A DNA stretch of 64,000 nucleotides from CAVPJC01 sp963705155. GTDB lineage: Bacteria > Chloroflexota > Anaerolineae > Anaerolineales > UBA4823. Below, piece by piece: positions 31,934 through 45,154 of this stretch (positions are counted from its first letter, which is position 1; every line of letters begins with the position of its first letter). The stretch is from the NCBI GenBank assembly GCA_963705155.1, contig CAVPJC010000017.1, positions 186,001-250,000 on the forward strand, read 5' to 3'. Under the pieces are notes generated by a model, which saw only the letters and a program-made list of their open reading frames with translations, searched no databases and had not been told where the DNA came from. The translations under genes were made by a program, and so were the position numbers.

Positions 31934-33586
31934 TTAACCCAGATAATCGCGCAGGTGGCGGCTGCGGGTGGGATGGCGCAGCTTGCGCAGGGCCTTCGAT
32001 TCGATCTGGCGGATGCGCTCGCGGGTGACATTGAAATACTGGCCCACTTCTTCCAGGGTGTGATCCTTGCCATCCACCAGCCCAAAGCGCAGCTCCAGCA
32101 CCTGGCGCTCGCGATCGGAGAGCACGGCCAGGGCATTCTTGACCGATTCGCGCAGCATCTCGCGGGCGGCGGCATCCATCGGTTCCAGGGCTTCTTCATC
32201 TTCGATGAAATCACCCAACTGGCTGCTGTCTTCGCTGCCCACCGGGCTGTCCAGCGACATCGGCTCTTCGGCGGCGCGCAGGATGCGGTTCACCTTGGCC
32301 GCGGCGCGAATCCAGGCGCCGGCGCACATCCAGCGGCATGGCGGGTGCCATCGGCCTGGGCGCGGGCAATGGCGCGCTGGCATCTTGCTCATCCAGGTAG
32401 CCGGCTTCCAGGGCCAGCTCTTCGCTGGCCGGGTCACGGCCCAGCTGCTGGGTCAGGCGGCGCTGGACGCGCAGCAGCCGGTTGATCGACTCAAAGATGT
32501 GCACCGGGATGCGGATGGTGCGAGCCTGGTCGGCGATCGAGCGGCTGATCGACTGGCGGATCCACCAGGTGGCATAGGTGCTGAATTTGAAGCCGCGGGT
32601 GGGATCGAACTTGGAGACCGCCCGCAGCAGGCCGATATTGCCTTCCTGGATCAAATCCAGGAACGAGCTGCCGCGCCCGATGTAGCGCTTGGCAACGCTG
32701 ACCACCAGGCGCAAGTTGGCGCGGATGATGGCGTGGTGCGCTTCCACGGCCCGCAGGCGGATCTGCTCCAGCTCGGCTTGCAGCGAGTTCATCAGCGGGC
32801 AGGTTGCGGCAGAAGACACGTCTCGGCGGCAGTTCACCTTGCGTCCTGCACATACTTCGAGCAGGTGGCGGCAAAGCTCTCCGGGAGCATGTACAGGTAA
32901 AGAAAGACGGTAAAAGCATTGCGGGCCACCCCATCCCAGAGCGGGTCTTTCCCCCACAGACCATTATCCAGGTAGGTGCGCAGGTAGGAAGGGTTATCGC
33001 TCTCCAGGTCTGGCGCAGCATTTGCGGCTTCGGTCAGCATCAGCCCCAGGTCGGGGCATGCATGACCCAGGCGCTGGGTGTCTTCGCACCAGGCGCTTCC
33101 AGGCAGATTGCCAGCTCATCGATACAGGGCCCGGTAGATATTGCGAGCCTGACGGCGCTTGCCTCTTGCACCACCCGGCCGGGCAATGGGGTGACCGCGG
33201 CTGCAACACATCGATGCGCCGCACCGACTTCCAGGCGGGTGGAGAGCCAGAACTCGCGATCGGTATCCAGCAGCTCGATCCCGCCGATCTCCTTCAGATA
33301 CAGGCGAACCGGGTCTTCGCTCAGCTCCATCATCAGGCCGGGATTATCCAAAATCTCCAGCGGCTCTTCCTTCACCAGGCTTTCCAGATCTTCCACTTCC
33401 AGCGAGAGCATCTTTTCATCCGGCTCTTCAATCGATCACGGTCTCATCCAGGTCTGTCCAGCAGATCGTCCATCGATTTCTAAGTCGGAGAATGTCCAGC
33501 AAAGCATCGTCATCCTCCACCGCTCTTCCGGACCATCCGCCTCAGGCTGGTGCAGTATCTGGAAGTTTTGGCACCATGGTCATCAT
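31934..33586 (-). CDS. rpoD: Primary sigma factor RpoD/SigA, frameshifted
   Basis: About 550 residues. Region 1.2 reads EDPVRLYLKEIGGIELLD; regions 2.1-2.4 read ANLRLVVSVAKRYIGRGSSF, LDLIQEGNIGLLRAVSKFDP and FKFSTYATWWIRQSISRSIA; region 3 RIPVHIFESINRLLRVQRRL; region 4.2 has the helix-turn-helix TLEEVGQYFNVTRERIRQIE and ends HLRDYLG. Between 1.2 and 2.1 there is a non-conserved insert of about 150 residues containing LARNAFTVFLYLYMLPE-like sequence. At least seven single-base breaks occur; an essential housekeeping sigma factor cannot be dead, so these are data errors. The start ATG 33586 has GAGGTGACGGT before it and overlaps a possible dnaG stop (ATGA). Order dnaG-rpoD is the classic macromolecular-synthesis arrangement. 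Confidence 0.92.
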
Positions 33587-33602
33587 ACCGTCACCTCGCT
33601 TC

Positions 33603-35535
33603 TCACTGACATGAACCAACCCGGCTGGTATAACGCGCCCATAGCGCATGATCCAGGCGTATCTGATGATTGCGTATTTTGCTGCATCGTCTGCTGGTAC
33701 TGTGGCCTTCATATCGCCCTGTCTCTTGGGCTTCTTCGATCAGAAGCGAAAATATTCGATATTCTGGTGACCAGTTGCGCTGGCGCAGGTCCAGCAGGCC
33801 GCGCATCACATCGCTGAAGCACCCTTTCGTCGTTGGGGTCCAGTTTCTCGGTGCGCACCAGCAGCCCATCGGCGATTTCCATCATGGCAGCGAAAGGCTG
33901 TTCAGCACGTAATTGAGCGGCTCGGCGATATCCTGATCCACCGATTCCTGCAGCAAGCGCAAGATGGTCTGGTGGTCGGCAGATTGAAATCGTCCAGCGA
34001 AAGGCGGCTCAGACCATCTTCCTGCAATTTGCGGTCGACCTTGTAGAGCAGATCGGGGCGGCGCAGCAGCACCCCCAGGGCATGCGCTTCCAGGCATGTT
34101 GGCAGGCGCGATGCCGGTGAGATACTGGCGCCGGCCTGTGGCGGCTCCGGCCTGCCCGGCGGGCGCAGCCCGGCGGTAAGGCTGCGCGCCTGCGCCCACG
34201 GCGGCGTCCATCAGGGCGCGCTCATCCACGCGCAGCAGGCGCGCCAGGCGCTGGCGGTAGGTGTCCCGCTCGATGGCGCTGGGTACGTCATTGATCAACG
34301 GCAGCACCTGGGCGGCCATCTCGCTCTTGACCTTGGGATCCTCCACGTCGCGCGAGGCCGCCAGCGTATCCATGACGTGCATCACAATCGGCTTGGCATT
34401 CTTCCAGGATGCGCCGCCACTCGGCCGGGTCGCGGTTGACCACATCATCGGGGTCCATCCCCGGCGGCAGGGTGGTGACGCGGATATCGGCCTGCAGGCG
34501 GACTTCGTGAGCGCAGCAGGCCGCGGGCATCGAACGACAGCTCCTGCTCGTGGTCCAGCGACTGGCGGGCGATCTGCAGGCCGCGCAGGGTGGCTTTGTC
34601 GCCGGCGGCGTCCGGGTCCAGCGCCAGGACGATGCGGCGCGTGTAGCGCTTGAGCAGGTAGAGCTGGTGCTCGGTGAGGGCGGTGCCCATGGGCGAGACG
34701 GTGTTCGCAAAGCCGGCCTGGTGCAGGGCAATCACATCCAGATAGCCCTCCACGATGACCGCCTGCTCGGCGGTGCGGATGGCCTGGCGGGCGCGGTCCA
34801 GGCCGTAGAGCAGGTGGCCCTTATCAAAAAGAGGCGTTTGCGGGGAATTGAGGAACTTGGGCACATCTCCGGGTTGAGGATGCGCGCCCCAAAACCCGCC
34901 ATGCGGCCGCGCTCGTCGCGGATGGGGAACATGACGCGGTGGCGGAAGCGATCGATAGACGCCGCCCGTCATCGCGCTCCGTGACCAACCCGGCCTCCAG
35001 CAGGTCTTTATCGCTGCAGCCCTTCGATTGCGCAAGTGATTGTAGGCGGCATCCCAGGAGCTGGGGGCATAGCCCAGCCCAAAGGCCTCGATGGTTTCAT
35101 CTTTCAGGCCGCGCTTGGTGCAGATAAGCCAGGGCCTGCTGCCCGGCGGGGGTATTGAGCAGCTGGTGGCGGTAGAAGGTGACCGCCTCTTCCAGCAGGG
35201 CGCGCAGATCGTCGTGCTCTTCGGCCGCGGCCTGTTCCTGCAGGGGTGGGCGGCTTGAGCTGTACGCCAGCCTTCTCGGCCAGGAAGCGCAGCGCCTCGG
35301 TGAAATCCCAGCCTTCTTTCTTCATCACAAAGCCGAAGATATCGCCGCCTTCGTTGCACTGCCCAAAACAGCGCCAGGTGCCTGTCTCAGGGAAAACCAC
35401 AAAGGCCGGGGTGCGTGTGTTGCTGTGGAACGGGCAAAAACCCGTGTAGTTTTTGCCCGAGCGGCGTAACTGCACCGTTTCGGAAACCAGATCGACGATA
35501 TCAAGGCGGGCTTTGATTTCATCAATGGATGACAT
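33603..35535 (-). CDS. dnaG: DNA primase, frameshifted
   Basis: About 640 residues. The N-terminal CHC2 zinc finger is CPFHSNTRTPAFVVF followed by CFGQCNEGGDIFGFVMKKEG. The TOPRIM core shows VIVEGYLDVIALHQAG, NTVSPMGTALTEHQLYLLKR and IVLALDPDAAGDKATLRGLQ, with the catalytic Glu and DxD. The C-terminal helicase-binding region is near 33900-33603. Start MSSIDEIKARLDIVDLVSET at 35535. Breaks are numerous. The 3' end is uncertain: one frame stops at 33603, another at a TGA overlapping the rpoD ATG. It makes RNA primers at replication forks. Confidence 0.92.
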
Positions 35536-35676
35536 GGGTTGTCCAGAGGTGTGGTGAATTATACCAGCCCAGGCGAATGGCGGCGGACGGCAGGCAGCCG
35601 GGGATTGATGGCGCAGGCTATGGGACGAATATCCTTCAGGGTGATCTTTGGTCATTCATCGTTGGCGCTCTTGTAC

Positions 35677-35682
35677 TATAAT
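35677..35682 (+). promoter_or_regulatory. -10 element giving a leaderless exonuclease mRNA
   Basis: TATAAT at 35677-35682 ends 6 bases before the ATG at 35689, so the expected transcription start coincides with the start codon. No ribosome site is present. The -35 is not obvious. Confidence 0.55.
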
Positions 35683-35688
35683 TCTGGC

Positions 35689-36318
35689 ATGAGCACTTCT
35701 TCCCTCGAATATTTCATTTCGGTAGATGTCGAAACGGCCGGGCCAAACCCCGGCCAGTATTCTCTGCTGACGATCGGGGCATGCACCCTGAACGAACACC
35801 CGAGCACTTTTTACGTGGAAATGAAGCCGGTAAACATGAGCGCCGTGCCCGAAGCGCTGGCGATTTCGCACCTTTCGATGGAGCGCCTGGCCGAGCGCGG
35901 CCTGGAGCCGGCGGAGGCCATGCGCCAGTTCGAGCACTGGCTCAAGGGCGAGGTGCCGGCGGGACACAAACCGCTCTTCCTGGCCTTCAACGCGCCTTTC
36001 GACTGGATGTTTGTCAACGAGTACTTCCACCGTTACCTGGGCCGCAATCCTTTCGGCCACGCCGCGCTGGATATCAAGTCTTACTTCATGGGCATGGAAG
36101 ACGTGAGCTGGGCCGAAACCTCCATGCTGCATGTGGGCTCGCGCTACCTGGGCGACCGCACGCTCACCCACCACGCCCTGCGGGATGCGCTCGACCAGGC
36201 CGAAATCTTCCGAAAAATGCGGGATGAGCAGCGCAGTGTAAAAGAGAGGCGGCAGGCGAGGGCCGAACGACAACCGGCTGCAAACGAGCACCCATCCACA
36301 CACGAGAACGCCAAATAA
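35689..36318 (+). CDS. DnaQ-like 3'-5' exonuclease (DEDDh)
   Basis: A 209-residue protein. Exo I is ISVDVETAGPNPGQYSLL (Asp and Glu), Exo II lies in FLAFNAPFDWMFVNEYF (Asp), and Exo III is HHALRDALDQAEIF (His and Asp), a complete DEDDh set. A charged Arg/Lys-rich tail follows. It resembles stand-alone proofreading or RNase-T-like nucleases that trim 3' ends of DNA or RNA. It is divergent from dnaG, with a 153-base gap between them, and its likely promoter would give a leaderless transcript. The downstream unknown gene begins 15 bases later, suggesting cotranscription. Confidence 0.88.
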   Translation: MSTSSLEYFISVDVETAGPNPGQYSLLTIGACTLNEHPSTFYVEMKPVNMSAVPEALAISHLSMERLAERGLEPAEAMRQFEHWLKGEVPAGHKPLFLAFNAPFDWMFVNEYFHRYLGRNPFGHAALDIKSYFMGMEDVSWAETSMLHVGSRYLGDRTLTHHALRDALDQAEIFRKMRDEQRSVKERRQARAERQPAANEHPSTHENAK

Positions 36319-36333
36319 CCCAAGGAGTCATGT

Positions 36334-37653
36334 ATGAGCACAAATCCACCTTCTCAAGAGCTTGAACGCATCATCGCCTCAGCCCGCCGGCTGGGGGTGG
36401 AAATTGACGAAGAGCAGGCCTTGCAGTGGCTGACGGCGGTGGCGGCCTCCAAGGGTTCCGGCGATGTGGTTGTGGATGAAAAAAGCGGCGTCTTTGGTCA
36501 CAGCCTCTCGATGCTGGATTTTAGCCCCGATAACCTGAGCTACTTCCGCGAGATTGGCCGGCTGGTGGAATTCCAGGATATCCCCGGCAAGGTGGAGACC
36601 GCCCTGGCGCTCTCCGGCTCGGCGGCGCAATCCAAAATCCAGAGCTATCCGGGCGACTGCGACTACTTCGAGCGGGTCAATATCATTGCGCCCACGCGGG
36701 ATGAAGCCTGCCGGATACTGGCAGACCTGATGCGCGAGAAAGTGATCAGCACCGAGCGCGGCCAGACCTACCAGCTCATCGAAATCAAATTCGGTTCGTA
36801 TCCCCGGAATGTGATCCTGAACGGGCGCGCCATCAAGGCCGGCTCGCCGGTTTCCTGGACGCCGGGCCAGGTCGCGCCGGGCAAATCGATGTGAGCGCGC
36901 CGGACGGTACGCCTTCGGCGGTGCTGTGGGATGAAGTGGCCGACCAGCCCGGCTGGTGCAAGCTGGACTGGGTGGTCGCCGACCCGGTGCGCCACCAGCT
37001 TTCCAATGCCAGCAACATGCTGGACGTGACCTGGGAAGCCCCGGATGGGGTGATCATCCCGCTGGACGGCTACCTGGACCCGTACTTCCAGGAAGTGTAC
37101 CTGGAGGCGGCCTCCGTCCCGATCTTTTCCAAGCTGGCAAAGCAGGTTTCGGCGGACGCGCTGGATCATTATGTCGGGCAGCTGGAAAAAGAAGTCAACA
37201 AATACCTGACCAAAGATGTGAACTACGGCAAAGCCGCCAAGCGCATGTACAACGTTTTCCGGCTGACCGGGCGCTACGAGGAGGCGGCCTTCCTGCGCGA
37301 GCTCTTCGATGAGCCCACCACGATCCTGTACCAGATCTGGTCGCTGATCCGCACCATCGACGACGCCTGCAAACCCGATTCGAGCATCGAGATGAACGAC
37401 GTGCTGGCCCAGGCCGACCAGTTGATTATGTCGATCGTCAAGGCCCTGGAAGGCGACCAGGAGACCGAGATCGTGCGCCTGCTGCTGCGCCTGCGCGACA
37501 GCCTGAGCCGCCAGGAACACGGCCAGGACGCTCAGCGCCCAGGCCGAAGCCGCCCGGGCCGAGGTGATCAACCTGGTCAACAACTTCTTCCACGAGCGGC
37601 TGATGGCGGTGCCCACGATCAAGGCCTACATCGAGGAAAAAAGCAAGCCCTGA
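36334..37653 (+). CDS. Uncharacterised protein with nucleotidyltransferase-like motifs, frameshifted
   Basis: About 440 residues joined over two single-base breaks (near 36880 and 37535). Residues about 92-115 read ALSGSAAQSKIQSYPGDCDY followed by FERVNI: a Gly-Ser pair and a GDxD spaced as in the nucleotidyltransferase fold, and KLDWVVADP about 100 residues on could supply the third carboxylate. The C-terminal 200 residues are helical (DHYVGQLEKEVNKYLTKDVN, AAKRMYNVFRLTGRYEEAAF). It lacks recognised poly(A) polymerase, CCA-adding or MNT features, so the assignment rests on motif pattern alone. AAGGAG lies 7 bases before the ATG. It sits between a DEDDh exonuclease and another unknown gene in the same direction. 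Confidence 0.6.
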
Positions 37654-37705
37654 GCATGGTACCGTTCTCGCGCACCCTGCTGATCGATGATAACGGTGAT
37701 GGCTG

Positions 37706-38893
37706 ATGGCAAGCGATAATCACCGGGCGCCTGTCCCCACCCCCGCAGAAGTGGAGCGCATCACCGCCCTCGAGGACGGGGTGGTGCGCAATTTGCAGAT
37801 CACACAGTGTTATCACGAGCTGTGCCTGGCGTTCACTGCGCGCACCGGCCTGAGCGCCAACTGGTGCACGTTTGCCACCTGGGCCTCCAAACAGGCCGGG
37901 CAGTCGATCCGCAAGGAAGACCTGAGGCGCACACTGGAGAGCCTCAAGGACAGCCTGCCCTTCGTCGAGCAGGCCGCAGAACAGATCGCAGAATTCGCAA
38001 AAAAAGCCGGCAGAAAACAGGATAAAAATGTGATCCTGGTCAAAATCTGGGAGCTGCTCGACCCCGCCGGGGCCATCGAGCGCTCCAGCCAGGCGGTCGG
38101 CACCGGCAACCGCAAGGTGTTTGCCGAGATCGGGCGCGAATTTGCCCGCTTTTACGCCGCCTGCCTGGAGGATGCACACTTTGACGCTGAAAAAATCGCC
38201 CGCTTCTGCGATGAGCTGCGCCCGGGCGACCCGCCGGATGGGCAGCGCTATCTGCGCCAGGCCTTCGAGCGCTATTACCAGGCCATGTTCGAAGCCGACG
38301 GCAAGCAGAGGGCCGAGCTGCTGCTGTTGGCTAATATCGAGATCGGTTTCCACGAGCAAACCCGCCTGCAGCCGGAGATCGCCGGGGCGCTGGAGGCGGC
38401 TGTGGACGACCCCGACCAACTGACGGAGCGCCTGGTGCAGGCCGTCTTTGGCGGGTGGAGCTGGTACATCCAGAGCCTGCTGTTCTTCATCCGGCTGGTA
38501 AAAGGCCAGGCGCTGCTCGACAAGGTGGTTCACAGGCTGGCAGCCGACGTGCGCAGCCAGATGCGCCCGCTGCTGACCAACCTGATGATGAGCATCGGCC
38601 TGCCGCACGGGCAGCGCATCAGGCTGGGCGAAGACCTGAGCGCCGGGTTCCCCGCCACACTCCAGCACATCACCCACCCCGACCTGCAGGCCCTGCTGCA
38701 GCGGGTTGACCCGACACCCGACAGCCTGACCGGCAGCGGCGCGTTGGATTGGGCCGACCTGCCCGACCGGCTGCACTTCATCGTGGATTTATTTCGCTGC
38801 TACCAGGAGACGCCCGACCTGTTCCTGCCGCCGTTTTCCGAAGAACAGGCGGCGGAGATCAAGGCAGGCCGGCTGCCGGCAGGAGCGCTTTAG
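37706..38893 (+). CDS. Large helical protein of unknown function
   Basis: A 395-residue intact protein, largely alpha-helical. Two His-Glu motifs stand out: QCYHELCLAFTARTGLSANW near residues 34-53 and IGFHEQTRLQPEIAGALEAA near 210-230; together with conserved-looking NWCTFATWASKQAG they could form a metal or haem site, as in ferritin-like or oxygenase folds, but this is speculation. The C-terminal part (WSWYIQSLLFFIRLVKGQAL) has a hydrophobic helix. No signal peptide. It follows the nucleotidyltransferase-like gene by 52 bases and precedes a HAD phosphatase by 17 bases, so the four genes from 35689 look like one unit. I do not recognise a named family. Confidence 0.75.
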   Translation: MASDNHRAPVPTPAEVERITALEDGVVRNLQITQCYHELCLAFTARTGLSANWCTFATWASKQAGQSIRKEDLRRTLESLKDSLPFVEQAAEQIAEFAKKAGRKQDKNVILVKIWELLDPAGAIERSSQAVGTGNRKVFAEIGREFARFYAACLEDAHFDAEKIARFCDELRPGDPPDGQRYLRQAFERYYQAMFEADGKQRAELLLLANIEIGFHEQTRLQPEIAGALEAAVDDPDQLTERLVQAVFGGWSWYIQSLLFFIRLVKGQALLDKVVHRLAADVRSQMRPLLTNLMMSIGLPHGQRIRLGEDLSAGFPATLQHITHPDLQALLQRVDPTPDSLTGSGALDWADLPDRLHFIVDLFRCYQETPDLFLPPFSEEQAAEIKAGRLPAGAL

Positions 38894-38910
38894 AAGGATC
38901 AAACCAACGG

Positions 38911-39672
38911 ATGAAATACAAAAACTACATGATCGATATGGACGGCGTGCTGGTGCGCGGCAGCGCCATGATCCCCGGGGCCGACCAGTTCCTTGCCCGG
39001 CTGGAGGCACGTGGCTGCAAATACCTGATCCTGACCAACAACCCCATTTTTACGCCGGCCGATCTGGCCCACCGCCTGCGAGCCAGCGGGCTGAACGTGC
39101 CCGAGGCCAGGATATTCACCTCGGGGATCGCCACCGCCAAATTTTTGCAGCGCCAGAAACCCAACGGGAAGGCCTTCGTCATCGGCGAGAGCGGCCTGAC
39201 CTCGCCGATCCACAACATCGGCTACATCATCACCGACATCCAGCCGGACTACGTGGTTCTGGGCGAAACCTACGCCTACAATTTCGAGATGATCACCAAA
39301 GCGATCCGCCTGATCGACGCGGGGGCAAAATTCCTGGCGACCAACCCGGATGCATCCGGCCCGACCGAACACGGCATCGAGCCGGCGTGCGGGGCCATGG
39401 CAGCCCTGATCGAGAAGGCCTCCGGCAAAAGCCCGTTCTTTATCGGCAAGCCCAACCCGCTGATGATGCGCATGGCCTTAAACTACCTGGAGGCCCACTC
39501 CGAAGAAACGGTGATGGTGGGCGACCGCATGGATACCGATATTGTCGCCGGGCTGACGAGCGGCATGGATACGATCCTGGTCTACAGCGGCGTGACCCGG
39601 CCGGGCGACATCGCCCGCTTCCCCTATATTCCAACCCACACGTTTGAATCGGTGATGGATATCGAACCGTAA
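38911..39672 (+). CDS. HAD-IIA (NagD-type) sugar or nucleotide phosphatase
   Basis: A 253-residue haloacid-dehalogenase phosphatase. Motif I is IDMDGVLVRGS (DxD), motif II LILTNNP, motif III Lys in FFIGKPNPLMMRMALNYL, and motif IV MVGDRMDTDIVAGLTSGMDT. The cap between motifs II and III is of the class IIA type. NagD-like enzymes dephosphorylate small phosphorylated metabolites (UMP, GMP, sugar phosphates). It starts at ATG 38911, 17 bases after the previous gene. Intact. Confidence 0.92.
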   Translation: MKYKNYMIDMDGVLVRGSAMIPGADQFLARLEARGCKYLILTNNPIFTPADLAHRLRASGLNVPEARIFTSGIATAKFLQRQKPNGKAFVIGESGLTSPIHNIGYIITDIQPDYVVLGETYAYNFEMITKAIRLIDAGAKFLATNPDASGPTEHGIEPACGAMAALIEKASGKSPFFIGKPNPLMMRMALNYLEAHSEETVMVGDRMDTDIVAGLTSGMDTILVYSGVTRPGDIARFPYIPTHTFESVMDIEP

Positions 39673-39699
39673 GGCAGGCAGTGTGGGAGCGAGAGATCT

Positions 39700-39960
39700 T
39701 GCGGTATCACTTGCCCAGATCATCAGCCTGAACTCGGCCACGTTGCCGTACTGCCCGGTGTAGTGAACTTCGTCGGCAGCGTCCCGCTGGCCCTTACTCC
39801 GCCCAGGCTTGCGGTTGCCACGTTGCTGTACTGCCCGGTGTAGGTGAACCTCGTCGGCAGCGTCCCGCTGGCGATATCGCGATTTACCCCAGGCCTTGTA
39901 ACGATTGTCCGTGCTTAACACGCTGCCGCTGTTGGTGGTGGGTTTTGTTTTAAGGTGCAT
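39700..39960 (-). pseudogene. RHS-repeat-associated core remnant
   Basis: Minus-strand reading across shifted frames gives VLSTDNRYKAWG, then twice the pattern ASGTLPTRFTYTGQYSNVA / ASGTLPTKFTTPGQYGNVA, the sequence that in RHS proteins leads into the core. Here the core (GLMFYNARWYDP-type) is lost or degraded to FRLMIW and the frame then stops. No upstream RHS body is present: the next 3' and 5' sequence belongs to other genes. It is a decayed cassette end. The 39673-40099 interval holds this remnant and nothing else recognisable. Confidence 0.6.
39736..39871. repeat. Two direct repeats of about 55 bp within the RHS remnant
   Basis: Copies at 39736-39790 and 39816-39871 differ at a few bases and by one indel; period 80 bases (27 codons after correcting the indel). 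They reflect repeated RHS units rather than a CRISPR. Confidence 0.7.
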
Positions 39961-40099
39961 CTGGCTGCGATTATGAAAGCAGATAATTGTGCACTTGGCG
40001 ATGGTTTTTTGTCACCTGCCTGGCTGTGGTTGAAGTGTTTGTCATCCAAGTGAGGGACTATCTAGACGGGTTGTTGATTATAATGATATTTCCTCCAGA

Positions 40100-40891
40100 T
40101 TAGGAGAAATATATACCCATCGCATTATAAGCCGAATGAATAACCATTCCTGTCGAAATAGAATGTGATCTCCAGACAAAATAACCCGAGACAAGTCCCA
40201 ATATAATCGTCAAAAACCAAAAAAATGGCATTTGCCAATAGTTATAATGGACAATCCCAAATAAAAACGCTTGAAATAACCATATCCGACTGTCACGCCA
40301 TCCAAATTTACGCAGCATTCCCCATAAAAATCCCCAAAAAGTGGTTCTTCTTCAATTACCTCATTTCCTAGAGCGCCGAAAAAATGTGCAAAGTATGCCA
40401 GGAATACATTATTATTCAACGTGGAATTACCTACTCTACCTGTGAACGAATATACAACATATGGAAGAATTATCCCGACCACAATACTTACCAACAACCA
40501 TTTCAACAGATTGATCTTGTTGATAAACATTGAAACAATCGTCGATCGAACATTGTACACCAAGAAAACAGCAATCACCCAAAAGATCAAATAGGTTATA
40601 TCCCAAAAAATATTAAAACCGGTATTCATTAACAAATAGAATTCTCCGAAATATTACGATGATGCTTAGTGAGAGACCATCAATTTTATAGCTGGAATAA
40701 TCAATTAATCCGAAGAGAATAACCGCGGTAAGCAGAAAGAATAATCACCTCATAAACTGGAGTGATCCATTGGAAATTAGGTCGAGGTATGAACATAACA
40801 CCTAGAGGAATTATCATCCTTAATCCAAAAAGTATTAGGATGAACGCCAAGGTATTCCGTGTAAATGATCCATATTGGATAATTTATTCAT
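40100..40891 (-). CDS. CPBP-family intramembrane metalloprotease, frameshifted
   Basis: About 260 residues after joining frames. It can begin at ATG 40891 (MNKLSNMDHLHG) with AGGTAG upstream, continuing TLAFILILFGLRMIIPLGVM in another frame, then VNEYRF, then the frame starting MNTGFNIFWDITYLIFWVIA. The CPBP motifs are NEVIEEPLFWGF (reconstructed EExxF), FLFGIVHYNYWQMPFF and VIHSAYNAMG. CPBP proteins are Rce1-like proteases, in bacteria linked to bacteriocin maturation or immunity. The DNA is clearly more AT-rich than its neighbours and sits beside the RHS remnant, which suggests horizontal acquisition. At least three breaks occur. Confidence 0.7.
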
Positions 40892-40974
40892 TATCTACCT
40901 ATCAATATTGGTAAAATAGGACCTTGCCCATCATATAGATAATCCACAATTGAGTTTGGAATTAGTCGTAGGTC

Positions 40975-41030
40975 GGGTGGTTGGGCAAAAAACTGGAGCT
41001 TTTTCTAAGAAAAAGCCTGCCCACCAACCC
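40975..41030. repeat. Compound stem-loop between CPBP and glyQS genes
   Basis: Outer arms GGGTGGTTGGGCA (40975-40987) and TGCCCACCAACCC (41018-41030) are complementary with two mismatches. Inside, GCTTTTTC (40998-41005) and GAAAAAGC (41009-41016) form a perfect stem with a TAA loop. It could terminate glyQS on the minus strand, although it starts 134 bases past its stop, or be a mobile or REP-like element. The 40892-41163 interval holds nothing else. Confidence 0.55.
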
Positions 41031-41163
41031 AACACATATTTCATCGCGATTTCCTGAGCCAAACCATCACCCACACCCCGATCCGCGGGACAAATCGTTG
41101 GGTCTCGTTGATGCCATACCAGATAGCGGCCTCGGGCAGACCCACTCGATCCAACCTACATTA

Positions 41164-44190
<3,027 letters not shown>

Positions 44191-44357
44191 ATTTGGTTTC
44201 GACTCGCTTAAAAGATAGATCGCCGGCAAAGGCGCAGGCTGCCGCTACGTGAGGCGCATTCGGCGCCCACGAAATGCAATTATAACCTCACAAGAAGGGG
44301 TTTATTCCGGCGATCTTGAAGACAGCAGATGGGGAGCGAAGGGCGGGCTCGTGCGGC

Positions 44358-45147
44358 CTAGTTGTTAAGCTTTCCGGCCAGCTCCAGATCAATCAGCTCC
44401 TGGAAGGCTTCGAAGGGCTGGGCGCCCACAATGGCGATGCCGTTGACAAAAAACGTGGGCGTGGAGCGGATGCCCAGGTTGGCGGCAAAATTGTAATCGG
44501 CTTCCACTTCAGCCTGGAAGCGCCGGCTGCTCAGGCATTCATCGAAGGAGGCGGCGCCCAAACCCAGATCGCTGGCGTATTTTTTGAAGGCGCTTTCACC
44601 CAGGCCGTACTCGCCGCCAAACAAGAGCTGGTGATATTCCCAGTAGACGCCCTGTTCACCGGCGCAGTTGGCGGCTTCGGCGGCTACAGCGGCGTTGCTG
44701 TGGATGCTGGTCAGGGGAAAGTCACGATACACCAGGCGGATCTGGTCGGGATAAGCGGCCTGCAGGCGCGGCCATACTTCGGCGTGCCACTTGGTGCAGT
44801 AAGGACATTCAAAATCGCTGAATTCGATGATGGTAATTTTTGCCGATTCTAGGGCCCAGGCTGGGGTCATCATCGACGGGCACATCGTAGCGGCGCACTT
44901 CCTGCGACCCACTCTGGGCGGCGCTTTCATCCTGCGCCTGGGCTGCCGCCGCCTGGTTAGCTGCTGCGGCGGCCGGAACTGCCGGGGTGCGCCCCCAGAA
45001 CAGGTAGCCCACGCTCAAGCCCAGCACAAAAGCCAGAGGCAATAAAGTGGCGTACAGGTGGCTGCGCTTGAATTTGACCGTATTATCATCCACCGGCAGA
45101 GCGGCGGATGGTTCAATGACAGGAGCGGGTAGTAGTTGATCATCCAT
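44358..45147 (-). CDS. Membrane-anchored DsbA-family thiol-disulfide oxidoreductase, frameshifted
   Basis: About 262 residues. It starts MDDQLLPAPVIEPSAALPVD (45147), has one membrane segment (LYATLLPLAFVLGLSVGYLF), an Ala/Gln-rich spacer, and then a thioredoxin-fold domain: IIEFSDFECPYCTKW with the CPYC active site, a helical insert with FFLTSIHSNAAVAAEA-like sequence, and the cis-Pro loop RSTPTFFVNG. A break near 44850 separates the anchor from the domain. It likely forms or isomerises disulfides outside the membrane. Its -10 TATAAT is 7 bases before the ATG, predicting a leaderless message, and its -35 region lies in the terminator of the upstream MFS gene. Confidence 0.9.
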
Positions 45148-45154
45148 GACAGGT

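Noticed and set aside
39736..39871. Possible CRISPR repeats
   Set aside because: Only two units of about 55 bp with an 80-bp period that translate into RHS sequence; no array or cas genes.
44191..44300. Possible T-box leader of glyQS
   Set aside because: No GGGTGGnACCGCG-type antiterminator or terminator hairpin in the roughly 90-base leader.
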